A stretch of 64,000 nt of DNA from Elizabethkingia meningoseptica_A. GTDB taxonomy: Bacteria > Bacteroidota > Bacteroidia > Flavobacteriales > Weeksellaceae. Shown here in pieces: positions 16,536-25,010 of this stretch. Below the pieces are notes generated by a model, which worked only from the letters and a program-made list of their open reading frames with translations, made no database searches and was not told the DNA's origin. The stretch covers positions 434,001 to 498,000 of the forward strand of contig NZ_JBJDLK010000002.1 of the NCBI RefSeq assembly GCF_045762675.1, written 5' to 3'. The first letter of the stretch is position 1, and each line of letters opens with the position of its first letter. The translations under genes were made by a program, and so were the position numbers.

Positions 16536-16695
16536 GAACAGCAACATCACAAAGACACTAGAAATGGCAATAAAATTCGTTATTAAGGCACTAGAAAATA
16601 AAAGATTTTCATGTAAAACTACAAAATTGCGAAGCAATTAGTCCCTTATAGCCATCATGAAAATAACAATAAATTAGTGCCCTGGTGTTGAGTAC
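16536..16695. repeat. Palindromic repeat family R2, copy 3
   Basis: Starts ATCACAAAGACAC and ends TTAGTGCCCTGGTGTTG. The interior again has AAAGATTTTC and TTGCGAAGCAATTAG, as in the copies at 2822 and 3510. It is non-coding and lies between the MscS remnant and the HTH regulator. Confidence 0.55.
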
Positions 16696-16864
16696 ACCAC
16701 TTTTTTATATATGCTTAAAGATTATAATTTTTGTCGTGTACTAAAATGTCTATATAATAAATATAAAACGATGTATGACCAGTGGCTGATTCTGCAGAGA
16801 ACAATATATAATACAAAATCATTATTTTTCTTTGTATTAAATTGTTACGATTAAAAAACCAAGC

Positions 16865-17668
16865 CTATAAGGAATCATCTATTTCCAGATTCTGGATAAA
16901 GACTTGTAAATCCTGATCTTTACCCAGACCAATTTTTTGTTTTAGTCTGTATTTCGTTTTTCTAATGGTATCGGGGGCTACTTTAAAAAGACTGGCCATC
17001 TGATAATTGGTCATATTAAGGTAAATATAGGCAGCGTATCTTAAATCCTGGTTCGAAAGCTTATTTTTAGAAACTTCATGTAGCCGTTTGAAAAAATTGG
17101 GATGAACTTCCTGAATAATACTTTGTATCATGCTAAAGTCCTTATCTACGATATGTTCTTCTTTTAAAATTTTTTGAAAATCCAGATCTTTTCTTCCTTT
17201 AATGATTTCCGTTATTTCACTAATAAAGGTATTTTTATGATCTAAATGAAGGGAGGCTGCCAAAGCTTTTCTCTGAAGATGCTCTTGTTGCATTAAAAGA
17301 AATCTTTGTTTGGCTTCCAAACGTGCCTTTTCTTCTAACTCAACTAATAATTTTTGCTTAATGGTCTGCCGGCTAAATAATGAAAATATAGTCAGCATTA
17401 ATCCAACCAATGCTACAAAGATTATTACAATATAAAATGTTCTTTCTTCTTTCAGCTTTTCGATCTCAATATTTTTTTCATTAGTCTGTTCATAGATATT
17501 TGGGGGCTTTCCGTCCTTTAATTGATTGTGTGTTATGCTATAAAAAAAACATATAGATTTCCGCATCTGATTTTTATTATCATCAGGAACGCTATTAAGC
17601 TTTAAAAAATTTGATATACATATAAAAAACAGCAATCTTAATGCTATTTTATTCATTAATTTTATCAT
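16865..17668 (-). CDS. Membrane-bound LuxR-like HTH regulator
   Basis: A 267-residue protein: an N-terminal hydrophobic signal or anchor (residues 8-25), a short periplasmic stretch, one membrane helix at about 79-101, a coiled coil at about 105-140, and a C-terminal helix-turn-helix (LSNQDLRYAAYIYLNMTNYQMASLFKVAP..., residues 208-252). Bacteroidota regulators with this C-terminal region usually have many TPR repeats before the helix; here they are missing. It is divergent from the peptide/lipoprotein module A at 17917 and is the obvious candidate regulator of it. Confidence 0.75.
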   Translation of the reverse strand: MIKLMNKIALRLLFFICISNFLKLNSVPDDNKNQMRKSICFFYSITHNQLKDGKPPNIYEQTNEKNIEIEKLKEERTFYIVIIFVALVGLMLTIFSLFSRQTIKQKLLVELEEKARLEAKQRFLLMQQEHLQRKALAASLHLDHKNTFISEITEIIKGRKDLDFQKILKEEHIVDKDFSMIQSIIQEVHPNFFKRLHEVSKNKLSNQDLRYAAYIYLNMTNYQMASLFKVAPDTIRKTKYRLKQKIGLGKDQDLQVFIQNLEIDDSL

Positions 17669-17916
17669 TTATGTTAACATTTTACTTATCTCCTTCAGTC
17701 AAATATAAATAATTATCATTAGCAAAATCTTTGTATAAAGAGGGATAATTCATGTATTCGTCGCAGTGACACACTAAATCAATAAGTTAAATATTTACGT
17801 CCACATATTGTCCATGTTCAGAATTTATATGTCCACAATAAGAGACGGTGTTACCACAATAGAACATCCCCGTTTTAAGGATATTTGCTAACAGAATATT
17901 AATCAACACACACAAG

Positions 17917-18135
17917 ATGAAAACAACAAACAACAACAATGAAGAAATCATTAACCCGCATGAGAGAAAAGAATATTTACCCCCTGTAATGGAAGTAATA
18001 TTCGTAGAGATGGAAAATGGCCTTGCAGCAGCATCTGGTGCAAATATTACCATAATAAGCACGACAGATCCGAATGGCCCAGATGTAGACAATTGGAATA
18101 CCGATGGTTCAACGCAAGACGGCGTTATAAATTAA
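17917..18135 (+). CDS. Module A small peptide (72 aa), conserved peptide family
   Basis: A 72-residue peptide with no signal sequence. It has a basic/polar head, then KEYLPPVMEVIFVEMENGLAAAS, split here as KEYLPP and VEMENGLAAAS, then a Thr/Asn/Asp-rich tail with one Trp (VDNWNTDGSTQD). The products at 22265, 24816 and 63366 share this plan. I recall many small Bacteroidota proteins of the Y-x-x-P ... E-x-E ... A-x-S type, but no known function. It ends 19 bases before the lipoprotein gene at 18155, so the two are one operon. Confidence 0.75.
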   Translation: MKTTNNNNEEIINPHERKEYLPPVMEVIFVEMENGLAAASGANITIISTTDPNGPDVDNWNTDGSTQDGVIN

Positions 18136-18154
18136 ATATAAAAAAACAACACTT

Positions 18155-19975
18155 ATGTCGATTATAAATTTATTGAATTACAAATCAAAAATACGTACAG
18201 GCATTGGCTTTGTATGTATGCTGGGCTTATTTTTCAGCTGCTCCCGGGAACTTACAGGGGAGGCTGATACCAATCCGGTTAAACTAACCTTTAATATAGA
18301 AGGAATTGAAGATGTCGGTACACTGGCCAAAACAGCCTCTAAAGAACCAGCTTCCGGCAGCTTTAAAAGCACTGAAGAAAAAAAAATAAACTTTGACGGG
18401 TTCAATGCGACACTTTCATTGGAAGAGTCCCCTATGACCAATACACCGGATAAAAATACCGGCCTCATAAAGACAAGCGCAAATACAGCGCAAAAATTAA
18501 TTAATCCTGTTGCAGCAACACTTACAGGCGGCGTAAAATATCGGGTTGTTTTGTACGACAAATCAACAAATCCTTCAAGTTTCTACTCATCAACACTGGG
18601 TACAGCCGGTACACCTTTGAGTATTCCGGTAGAAAAAGGTAAAAATTATGACTGGGCCGTATTTTCTTTTAATGATACAAGCGATCCCGGGGCTTCTAAT
18701 GCAACAGTACAAACTGACCAGAGAGACCTGCTCCATGCGGCAAGTACAACAGGTACAATCCCCGGTACAACAGGTGACGGCCAGATGTACAATACCCCCA
18801 TTAATGTGAGATTAAAACACAAACTGGCACGGATAGATGTAAGCGTAGACGCTACAAATTATCCGGCAACAATTACCAATTTGTCTGCTAATCTGGGATC
18901 AGCCAATTACTTTCAGAACGGAACCATGGATTTAAAAACCGGTACAATCTCCAATCTGATGCCCTATAACGCACCTACCACCACTATGTTTTTTAGTGGC
19001 CCTCCGAGTATCAAAACAGCAACCCCCTCCTATTATACTGCGGGCACAACTAAGATCAATCCTTTTTCCATAGTAAATACCAATTTAACAATTGATGCCG
19101 CAGGGGTTAGTAAAAGTCTGTCCAATAAGACCTTTAGCTGGGTGTTCACTCCCGTAGCCGGAACAGTTTATACGGCCAAAGTTAATCTGACTAAATACTA
19201 TAATCTTCAAAATTTTAAAATACTTTCTGTAGGTAGTAGTTTTATTACCCCTCAACTTACATCGGGAGTTTATAAAGCAATGATGTCTCCTGCTAATTTT
19301 GGGCCTGGACCTTCTACCATCTTAACCATTAACGCACCGAATATGATTGCCAGACCCGGCACCACACAGCTATATGATTTGCTGGACAGTAATGGAAACA
19401 ATAATTATGATCTTGTGTTTATTGGATACGGCTATACTTTTACTAGTCCAAATACGTATCCTGCTGTGGGCAAAGAAATATATGACCTTGGTAAATTTAT
19501 TCAAAATGGAGGCACTGTGATCTGGCTTGCACAAATTGAACAATTACCGGATAACCTGAATGTACTGAAAAATTTTGCAGGCAGCACAGGTTCAGGTATT
19601 GCTTATGCCACAACTACTCCTTTCGTAAGCACAAATAGTGATAGCGCTTTAAACGGTATATTCGGAGATGCCAGAAATAAAAGTTTTTATTCCAGTACTA
19701 ATAACCAAGGTATAACAAATTATGATGCTGCAAAAATAGATGTATTGGCAACATATACTAATCCCAGTACTAGTATTACCTATGCTTCTGCATGGAAAAC
19801 AAAAACAGGTAATTTCTATTATTTCGGAGGTGGGTATATGCCATTTTTAAATGCTGGTTTCCAATTAGATGCAACTACCGGAAAACCAATATTCGGCTTC
19901 AGTTCAGACCCAAACACAGCCAACTCTGTTATTATTATGAATATTGTTGCAAAGGCATTAATGAGTTCACAATAA
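18155..19975 (+). CDS. Module A fimbrillin-like surface lipoprotein with C-terminal alpha/beta domain
   Basis: A 606-residue lipoprotein with lipobox F-F-S-C near residues 26-29. Residues 40-345 resemble the Mfa/FimA-type fimbrillin superfamily: PVKLTFNIEG, KYRVVLYDKS, then PVEKGKNYDWAVFSFND and VRLKHKLARIDV. Residues 350-606 form a different, alpha/beta-like domain (FKILSVG, YDLVFIGYGY, FIQNGGTVIWLAQ, NFAG), recalling ThuA/glutamine-amidotransferase-like folds. It is almost identical in architecture to 22498 and shares its first 20 residues, so modules A and B are duplicates. A hairpin terminator follows at 20052. It is probably surface-exposed; the role is unknown. Confidence 0.75.
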   Translation: MSIINLLNYKSKIRTGIGFVCMLGLFFSCSRELTGEADTNPVKLTFNIEGIEDVGTLAKTASKEPASGSFKSTEEKKINFDGFNATLSLEESPMTNTPDKNTGLIKTSANTAQKLINPVAATLTGGVKYRVVLYDKSTNPSSFYSSTLGTAGTPLSIPVEKGKNYDWAVFSFNDTSDPGASNATVQTDQRDLLHAASTTGTIPGTTGDGQMYNTPINVRLKHKLARIDVSVDATNYPATITNLSANLGSANYFQNGTMDLKTGTISNLMPYNAPTTTMFFSGPPSIKTATPSYYTAGTTKINPFSIVNTNLTIDAAGVSKSLSNKTFSWVFTPVAGTVYTAKVNLTKYYNLQNFKILSVGSSFITPQLTSGVYKAMMSPANFGPGPSTILTINAPNMIARPGTTQLYDLLDSNGNNNYDLVFIGYGYTFTSPNTYPAVGKEIYDLGKFIQNGGTVIWLAQIEQLPDNLNVLKNFAGSTGSGIAYATTTPFVSTNSDSALNGIFGDARNKSFYSSTNNQGITNYDAAKIDVLATYTNPSTSITYASAWKTKTGNFYYFGGGYMPFLNAGFQLDATTGKPIFGFSSDPNTANSVIIMNIVAKALMSSQ

Positions 19976-20051
19976 AATTCGGGTATTTATTTTATGAATT
20001 CTACAGAAGAAGATAAAAATATCATTTGTTTGTAAAAGGACCACGTCCTGA

Positions 20052-20088
20052 GGGGCAATAATTTCATATTATTGCCCCGTTTATTTTT
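20052..20088 (+). terminator. Intrinsic terminator of module A
   Basis: GGGGCAATAAT pairs with ATTATTGCCCC around a short loop and is followed by GTTTATTTTTT. Confidence 0.85.
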
Positions 20089-20139
20089 TATCCTGTAAAT
20101 AATGCAGACTCACTTAGGATCAGTCTCAAAAGTTGGGGG

Positions 20140-20260
20140 TTAAGCAAAAAGTTTAGCTAAACTGAAGAGGAAAAATTTTCTATCTGTCAATCCTCTCAAT
20201 TGTAATCTGAAGTTTTTAATTTTGGCATTGAAGGGCTGAAACATTGGATTTATTAATCTT
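20140..20260 (-). pseudogene. Transposase C-terminal remnant (ISAon1/ISL3-like)
   Basis: Read on the minus strand, 20244 to 20140 gives FNAKIKNFRLQLRG, then FFLFSLAKLFA and a stop. This matches the C-terminal tail I recall for Bacteroidota DDE transposases of the ISAon1/ISL3 type (FNAKIKxFRxQxRGxxxxxFFLxRLAKIxA). Nothing of the catalytic part remains. It marks a past insertion between module A and the PAS-LuxR regulator. Confidence 0.65.
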
Positions 20261-20264
20261 CTAT

Positions 20265-20375
20265 ATAAGATAACGTTCCTACGGAACGCTCTGAATGCTC
20301 ATCATTATAATCTACAGAGATAAAGCACTGAAAAGCACGGATTATAAATCCGCGCTATTGGGTTATAAAATTAAA
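20265..20375. other. Short palindromic motifs in spacer
   Basis: CGTTCCTACGGAACG (near 20274) is a near-perfect palindrome, and AGCACGGATTATAAATCCGCGCT (near 20335; arms CGGATT/AATCCG) is another. No gene is present between the transposase remnant and 20452. Confidence 0.45.
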
Positions 20376-20451
20376 CCATCCCCCTAACCGGAATTCAGCC
20401 TGAAAATAATATTTTTGATATTTTTACAACAAACTAATACTCCTCTAATAA

Positions 20452-21255
20452 ATGAAAAACACAAACAAACTGTCAAGCGTGGATTTTAATGAATTCACGG
20501 ACTTGCTTAAAATAAATGAAACGGACCCCGGTAAAAAATACTATGATCACTATGCATCTACGATACAAAGCATTCGTGATTTTGCCATGTTCCCGTACTT
20601 TTGTTATGTTTCCAACAATTATAAATTCAAAATTGAATGGATCAGTGATAACGTAAGCCAATTCACACCTTTTACCAAAGAAGACTGGCTTTTACCGAAT
20701 CAGAAGCTTATAGAAGAGCTTTACCATCCGGACGACAGAATATTTTTAATATCCGCATTACATTTTATTTCTGTAATGGCACTTAATCTGGATGAGTCTC
20801 AAAGAGGAGATTATAAATTTAACCTCTATGTACGCATGCTTAATAAAAGCGGAGAATACCGGTGGATGCTTATGCAATCGGTAAAGCCATATATCAATGA
20901 AAAAAAACAGATTGAAAGTACGTTGTGCATTTTTTATGACTTATCGAGTTTCCGAATCAGCAATTCACCACTTCTTTCCTTAACCAATCATCAACTGGGC
21001 ACCATACAGTATTTTAGTTATCAGGAAAATAAAATTCAAAAAGTAGAAACCACGAGTTCCCGTTTAAGCAACCGGGAAAAAGAAGTGTTTCATCTTATTG
21101 CGCAGGGGTACAATAGTCCGCAGATTGCTAAAAAGCTATTCCTGTCGTTTCATACCGTAGAAAATCATAAACGTAACCTCCGGAAAAAAACCAATACCAA
21201 AAACACGGCGGAGCTTATCACTTACGTGATGACATATAATTTACTTTTAATCTGA
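20452..21255 (+). CDS. PAS-fold LuxR-family transcriptional regulator
   Basis: A 267-residue soluble protein. Residues 55-165 look like a PAS sensor fold (IEWISDNVSQF, HPDDRIF, RMLNKSGEYRWMLMQS). Residues 198-258 are a GerE/LuxR DNA-binding domain (LSNREKEVFHLIAQGYNSPQIAKKL, HTVENHKRNL). It has no receiver domain, so it presumably senses a ligand or partner directly. It lies between modules A and B of the peptide/lipoprotein family and may control one of them. A repeat-bearing hairpin follows at 21259. Confidence 0.85.
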   Translation: MKNTNKLSSVDFNEFTDLLKINETDPGKKYYDHYASTIQSIRDFAMFPYFCYVSNNYKFKIEWISDNVSQFTPFTKEDWLLPNQKLIEELYHPDDRIFLISALHFISVMALNLDESQRGDYKFNLYVRMLNKSGEYRWMLMQSVKPYINEKKQIESTLCIFYDLSSFRISNSPLLSLTNHQLGTIQYFSYQENKIQKVETTSSRLSNREKEVFHLIAQGYNSPQIAKKLFLSFHTVENHKRNLRKKTNTKNTAELITYVMTYNLLLI

Positions 21256-21258
21256 AAC

Positions 21259-21494
21259 TTTTATACCTGTTTATGAGGCTGTCCCAAAAGATGTCACATT
21301 GAGCTTAGTCGAAATGTTTCAATAATACAAAACATTGACAATCAACAATCCTTCGATAATTCAGTTCGTCAAGCTCATTATAAACTAAGCTCAGGATGAC
21401 AAAACGAAGCGTTTTTAGCTTTTGGGACAGCCTCTATTTTACGATGGAAAAACCTACAACAGGCTGTCCCTCATTCTTTTAAACAGGTATAAAA
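21259..21494. repeat. Outer inverted repeat around R3 element
   Basis: TTTTATACCTGTTTA (21259-21273) and TAAACAGGTATAAAA (21480-21494) are perfect 15-base inverted repeats, just after the PAS-LuxR stop. They look like the two arms of a terminator, split by the R3 element at 21275-21434 and a second AGGCTGTCCC copy. Confidence 0.65.
21275..21434. repeat. Palindromic repeat family R3, copy 1 (MITE-like)
   Basis: Perfect 16-base terminal inverted repeats (GAGGCTGTCCCAAAAG and CTTTTGGGACAGCCTC) surround about 130 non-coding bases. The core at 21351-21394 (CTTCGATAATTC... to CTAAGCTCAG) recurs at 52735-52773 and, inverted, at 3731-3769 and 4130-4168. Confidence 0.8.
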
Positions 21495-22264
21495 AATATT
21501 TTGATCCAACTAAAATTCAAACATCCGTATATAAGCTTTTCATCGCTATCTGCAGCGTTATAGCAGATTTCACACCCTAAATAAATAGCGTTTCCTGATG
21601 TATTACATATCAATTACTGTAATAATAGGTGCATTATATCAAATTAAATAAAATCTATACATCTGATTTTCTGTTATTTAATTATTTTTCTATACCATAT
21701 CCGAATATTATAATGATACATTGATCACAATACTGATTATCATTAATAAAAAAATCATGTTAAGCAAAAGTTAAAAAATGATAGATATCTGTCATTGTCA
21801 AATATTTTAAATTAATGGAATTTTGCCATAACAAATGATTTAATTTTTTTTCAAACACATTTATTTAAACTACAGATTTATTTGGGAGAGAGTTATCTCG
21901 TGGCAATAAGGATAATATAGATATAGTATTAATCCGGAATGGCTATGAAAGATTCGATGCAACTATTAAAAAGTAAATACAGCATTGTTGTATTTATAAT
22001 TTTACAGTTTGTGTTAATATTCCACATGTTTTGTTACAACAAATGTATACAATTGTTGTAGCACAATGAAACATGCGTGAAAAAATATTCACAGACGGAT
22101 TATAATCCTGCATTAAATCAATCAGTTAAGTGTCATTTTCCGCTATATCTATAAGAAATTACTGTACATGCCTGCAGATACTTCAATTATACGATTGCCC
22201 CGATCTAAAAACAGCAGCTTAATAAACATGTATTAAATAAAACAATAATTAAAACACATTCAGG
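21495..22264. promoter_or_regulatory. Long leader of module B with palindromic motif
   Basis: An AT-rich 770-base spacer without genes. At 21778-21795 it contains ATGATAGATATCTGTCAT, one mismatch from a perfect palindrome, followed by a conserved downstream block (TTAATGGAATTTTG, then TAACAAATGAT) ending near 21840. The same block occurs at 24566 and 27092. It probably is an operator/promoter unit, leaving a leader of about 420 bases before module B. Confidence 0.5.
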
Positions 22265-22474
22265 ATGAAAACAAACAAAAATGAGAAAATCGTTAATCAC
22301 GATCAGAAAAAAGAATACCTGTCTCCTACTGTAGAGCTGGTATTCGTTGAAATTGAAAACGGCATTGCAGCGGCATCGCGTGCAACGATTACCATAACAA
22401 GTGGTACAGATCCGAACGGTCCGGATATAGAAGACTGGAACACCGATGGTTCAACGCAAGATACACATTTGTAA
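22265..22474 (+). CDS. Module B small peptide (69 aa)
   Basis: A 69-residue relative of the module A peptide: KKEYLSPTVELVF, VEIENGIAAAS, then DPNGPDIEDWNTDGSTQD. The tail with DPNGPD and WNTDGSTQD is almost the same as in A, showing recent duplication. No signal peptide. The lipoprotein gene follows after 23 bases. Confidence 0.75.
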   Translation: MKTNKNEKIVNHDQKKEYLSPTVELVFVEIENGIAAASRATITITSGTDPNGPDIEDWNTDGSTQDTHL

Positions 22475-22497
22475 ATATTAATAAAAACACTACACAT

Positions 22498-24270
22498 ATG
22501 TCGATCATAAATTTATTGAATTACAAATCAAAAATAAGTACAAGCATTGTTTTTGTATTTATCCTGCTTACTCTTTTTAGCTGTTCCCGGGAACTTACAA
22601 ACGAGCCTGATGCTGGTGCTAATCCTGTTCAATTAACATTTAACATAGAAGGAGTAGAGGACGTTAATCCGCTGGCCGTAACGGCATCAAAAGAACCTAT
22701 TTCCAACAACCTTAAAAGAGCTGAAGGAAAAAAAATAAACTTCGATGGGTTCAATGCTATAGTTTCATTAGAAGAAAGTCGTATGGCAAGTACGCCGGAG
22801 AAAAATGCCGGCTTATTAAAAACAAGTAGCGTACAAAGATCAAATAACCCTATGGCAGAAAGCCTTACAAACCTTGCAAAATATCGGGTTATTTTATATG
22901 ACAGAACCAATAATCCTTCAACCTTTTTCTCTTCTACATTGGGTACAGCCGGTACGCCCCTGAGTATACCGGTAGAAAAGGGTAAGGATTATGACTGGGT
23001 GGTATTTTCCTATAATGATACTAGCGATCCCGGAACTTCCAGTACAACTGTACAAACAGATGGGAGAGACCTGCTCCATGCCTCAAGTACTACAGGCCCA
23101 ATCTCAGGCGTAACAGGTGACGGGCAGGTAATTGACAAACTGATCAGTGTAAGATTAAAGCACAAACTGGCACGGATAGATGTAAGTGTAGACGCCTCAA
23201 ATTACCCGGCCACCATTACCGCTTTGAATGCTAATCTGGGTTCTCTCAACTACTTTCAGAAGGGAACGATGGATTTAAAAACCGGTACGATATCCAATCA
23301 GGTGGTAAATAGTCTTACCAATAGCACTATTAATTTTACAGGAACCCCAAGCCTCCAGACAGCCTCCTACTACACTGCAGGTACCAGTACCATCAATCCT
23401 TTTTCAATACAGACATCGCTGACAATTAATACCGCGGGGGGTAATAAAAGTCTGAGCAACGCTACTTTTAACTGGTCGATTACTCCGGTACCCGGAACAA
23501 AATATACAGCTAAAGTTAACCTGCTCCCAACCTACAACCTTGCCAATTTTAAAATATTGTCTGTAGGTACACCTTCGTTTATGCTTGATAAAATATCAAC
23601 CTCCGGGGTTTGGCAGGCAATGAACAGCTCAGCTAATTTTGGCCCTACGGGAACTGTAACCACTACTAATTTGAGTTGGGATCTTACCGTAAGAGGAGCC
23701 ATTTCAGGGTTAGGAGACCTCCTTACCGGCGGGTATAAATTGCTGTTTGTTGGGTATGCTTATAATATTTCTGCTTCAGAAGCAGCTGATCTTATTACGT
23801 TTGTTAATAACGGCGGTACCGTTATCTGGTTTACAGAAAACCCTGGCCTTCTATATGATCAGACGGTCTGGAAAAATTTTGCCGGCACAGGTTCTACATA
23901 TTCTGTTTTTGGATATACCGGAAACACCAACACCAATACTGCTTTAACCGGTAAATTCGGAGATGCCAGAAACTCCTATTTTGGGAATTATGCTGCCGCT
24001 GGTTATGGTATAAAAAATTATGACCCTACAAAAATAGATGTATTGGCAACATCTTCAACGGATAACACGAATGCCGTTGTATGGAAGTCTAAAACCGCTA
24101 ATTTTTATTATTTCGGGGACGGAGGAATGACATATTACGGCGGCCCCAGTGGTCCTTTTATATTAGATGCCATTAAAAAACCAATCATCGGAAGCTGGGC
24201 AGGAGGCACCAGTGCCAACTCTGTTATCATTATGAATATTGTTGCAAAAGCATTAATGGATTCACAATAA
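22498..24270 (+). CDS. Module B fimbrillin-like surface lipoprotein with C-terminal alpha/beta domain
   Basis: A 590-residue lipoprotein (lipobox L-F-S-C near residues 25-28), paralogous over its whole length to 18155. The N-terminal fimbrillin-like half has PVQLTFNIEG, KYRVILYDRT, IPVEKGKDYDWVVFSYND and SVRLKHKLARIDV. The C-terminal half (from about 347) has FKILSVG, YKLLFVGYAY, FVNNGGTVIWFTE, NFAGTG and FGDARN. The last 15 residues (SVIIMNIVAKALM) are shared with A. The role is unknown; surface adhesin or fibre component is the best guess. A terminator follows at 24342. Confidence 0.75.
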   Translation: MSIINLLNYKSKISTSIVFVFILLTLFSCSRELTNEPDAGANPVQLTFNIEGVEDVNPLAVTASKEPISNNLKRAEGKKINFDGFNAIVSLEESRMASTPEKNAGLLKTSSVQRSNNPMAESLTNLAKYRVILYDRTNNPSTFFSSTLGTAGTPLSIPVEKGKDYDWVVFSYNDTSDPGTSSTTVQTDGRDLLHASSTTGPISGVTGDGQVIDKLISVRLKHKLARIDVSVDASNYPATITALNANLGSLNYFQKGTMDLKTGTISNQVVNSLTNSTINFTGTPSLQTASYYTAGTSTINPFSIQTSLTINTAGGNKSLSNATFNWSITPVPGTKYTAKVNLLPTYNLANFKILSVGTPSFMLDKISTSGVWQAMNSSANFGPTGTVTTTNLSWDLTVRGAISGLGDLLTGGYKLLFVGYAYNISASEAADLITFVNNGGTVIWFTENPGLLYDQTVWKNFAGTGSTYSVFGYTGNTNTNTALTGKFGDARNSYFGNYAAAGYGIKNYDPTKIDVLATSSTDNTNAVVWKSKTANFYYFGDGGMTYYGGPSGPFILDAIKKPIIGSWAGGTSANSVIIMNIVAKALMDSQ

Positions 24271-24341
24271 AAAAACCTTATTTACTTTTGTAGGGAATAT
24301 TCAAAAGATGATCTTTATTTTTTGAAAAGAGATCAATCCAA

Positions 24342-24374
24342 AGGGGCTATAATATAAAATTATTGCCCCTTTTT
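24342..24374 (+). terminator. Intrinsic terminator of module B
   Basis: AGGGGC...GCCCCT stem with the AT-rich arm TATAAT/ATTATTG, followed by TTTTT. It resembles the terminator of module A. Confidence 0.8.
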
Positions 24375-24540
24375 AGTTTATTCATTTTTGTTTACCACAT
24401 TTATAATGGTTAAAAAAACAACCCCAACGCAAAATAAAAAATACAAACGAATTGATATCGGGTAAAGATGCATAAAAAGGATATCGTCAAATAATAAGCC
24501 TAACATACTTTCTGCAATTAAGCGATTGATTCTCTTGGAA

Positions 24541-24732
24541 AAGCATAGCCCGCCGAAGTATAAAAATGACAGATATCTGTCATTGTTGAACATTTTAAAT
24601 TAATGGAATTTTGTGTTAACAAATGATAAAAAAATTTTCCAATTAAAACAATAATCCTGCTTAGAAAAACAGCATAGCCTGCTGAAGTGTAAAATTAACA
24701 GATTTCTGTTATGCATACCTATTTCAAATAAC
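24541..24732. promoter_or_regulatory. Duplicated palindromic regulatory block before module C
   Basis: ATGACAGATATCTGTCAT (24566-24583) is a perfect 18-base palindrome, followed by the conserved TTAATGGAATTTTG and TAACAAATGAT block seen at 21778. About 130 bases further on, the preceding AGCATAGCC-GC-GAAGT string recurs with a decayed palindrome (TAACAGATTTCTGTTA near 24695). A tandem duplication of the site is evident. Confidence 0.55.
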
Positions 24733-24815
24733 CTGTTTAAAACAGGTATTCATAAGGGTATGCTTATACAAAATACAAATTATTCACCTTTTCAAATAAT
24801 TATTTTACAAACAAA

Positions 24816-24992
24816 ATGAAAGAACAAACAACAAAAAAGAACTACCTGCCTCCTCAGATAAATATTGTGGAGATAGAAATGGAAGACTGCATTTCTGCTG
24901 CTTCAGCAACTGTAGTCCCTACAAATGTCTCAAATCAGGTACAAGAAGACTGGACTACAGGTACAGACGTAACGAATGATACCCCTTGGTAA
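24816..24992 (+). CDS. Module C small peptide (58 aa)
   Basis: A 58-residue peptide, the shortest of the family: KKNYLPPQINIVEIEMEDCISAAS (here in parts KKNYLPP, VEIEMEDC, ISAAS), then VQEDWTTGTDV. Gly of the E-x-G-I-A motif is replaced by Cys. The tail differs from A and B. The gene ends 18 bases before the lipoprotein gene at 25011. Confidence 0.72.
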   Translation: MKEQTTKKNYLPPQINIVEIEMEDCISAASATVVPTNVSNQVQEDWTTGTDVTNDTPW

Positions 24993-25010
24993 ACTTTAAA
25001 AATCAAAAAA

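Noticed and set aside
24378..24593. 71-codon minus-strand frame beginning in the palindromic leader
   Set aside because: It starts inside the regulatory palindrome, runs through the module B terminator and has no family likeness. The frame at 26927-27118 starts the same way only because the palindrome is repeated.
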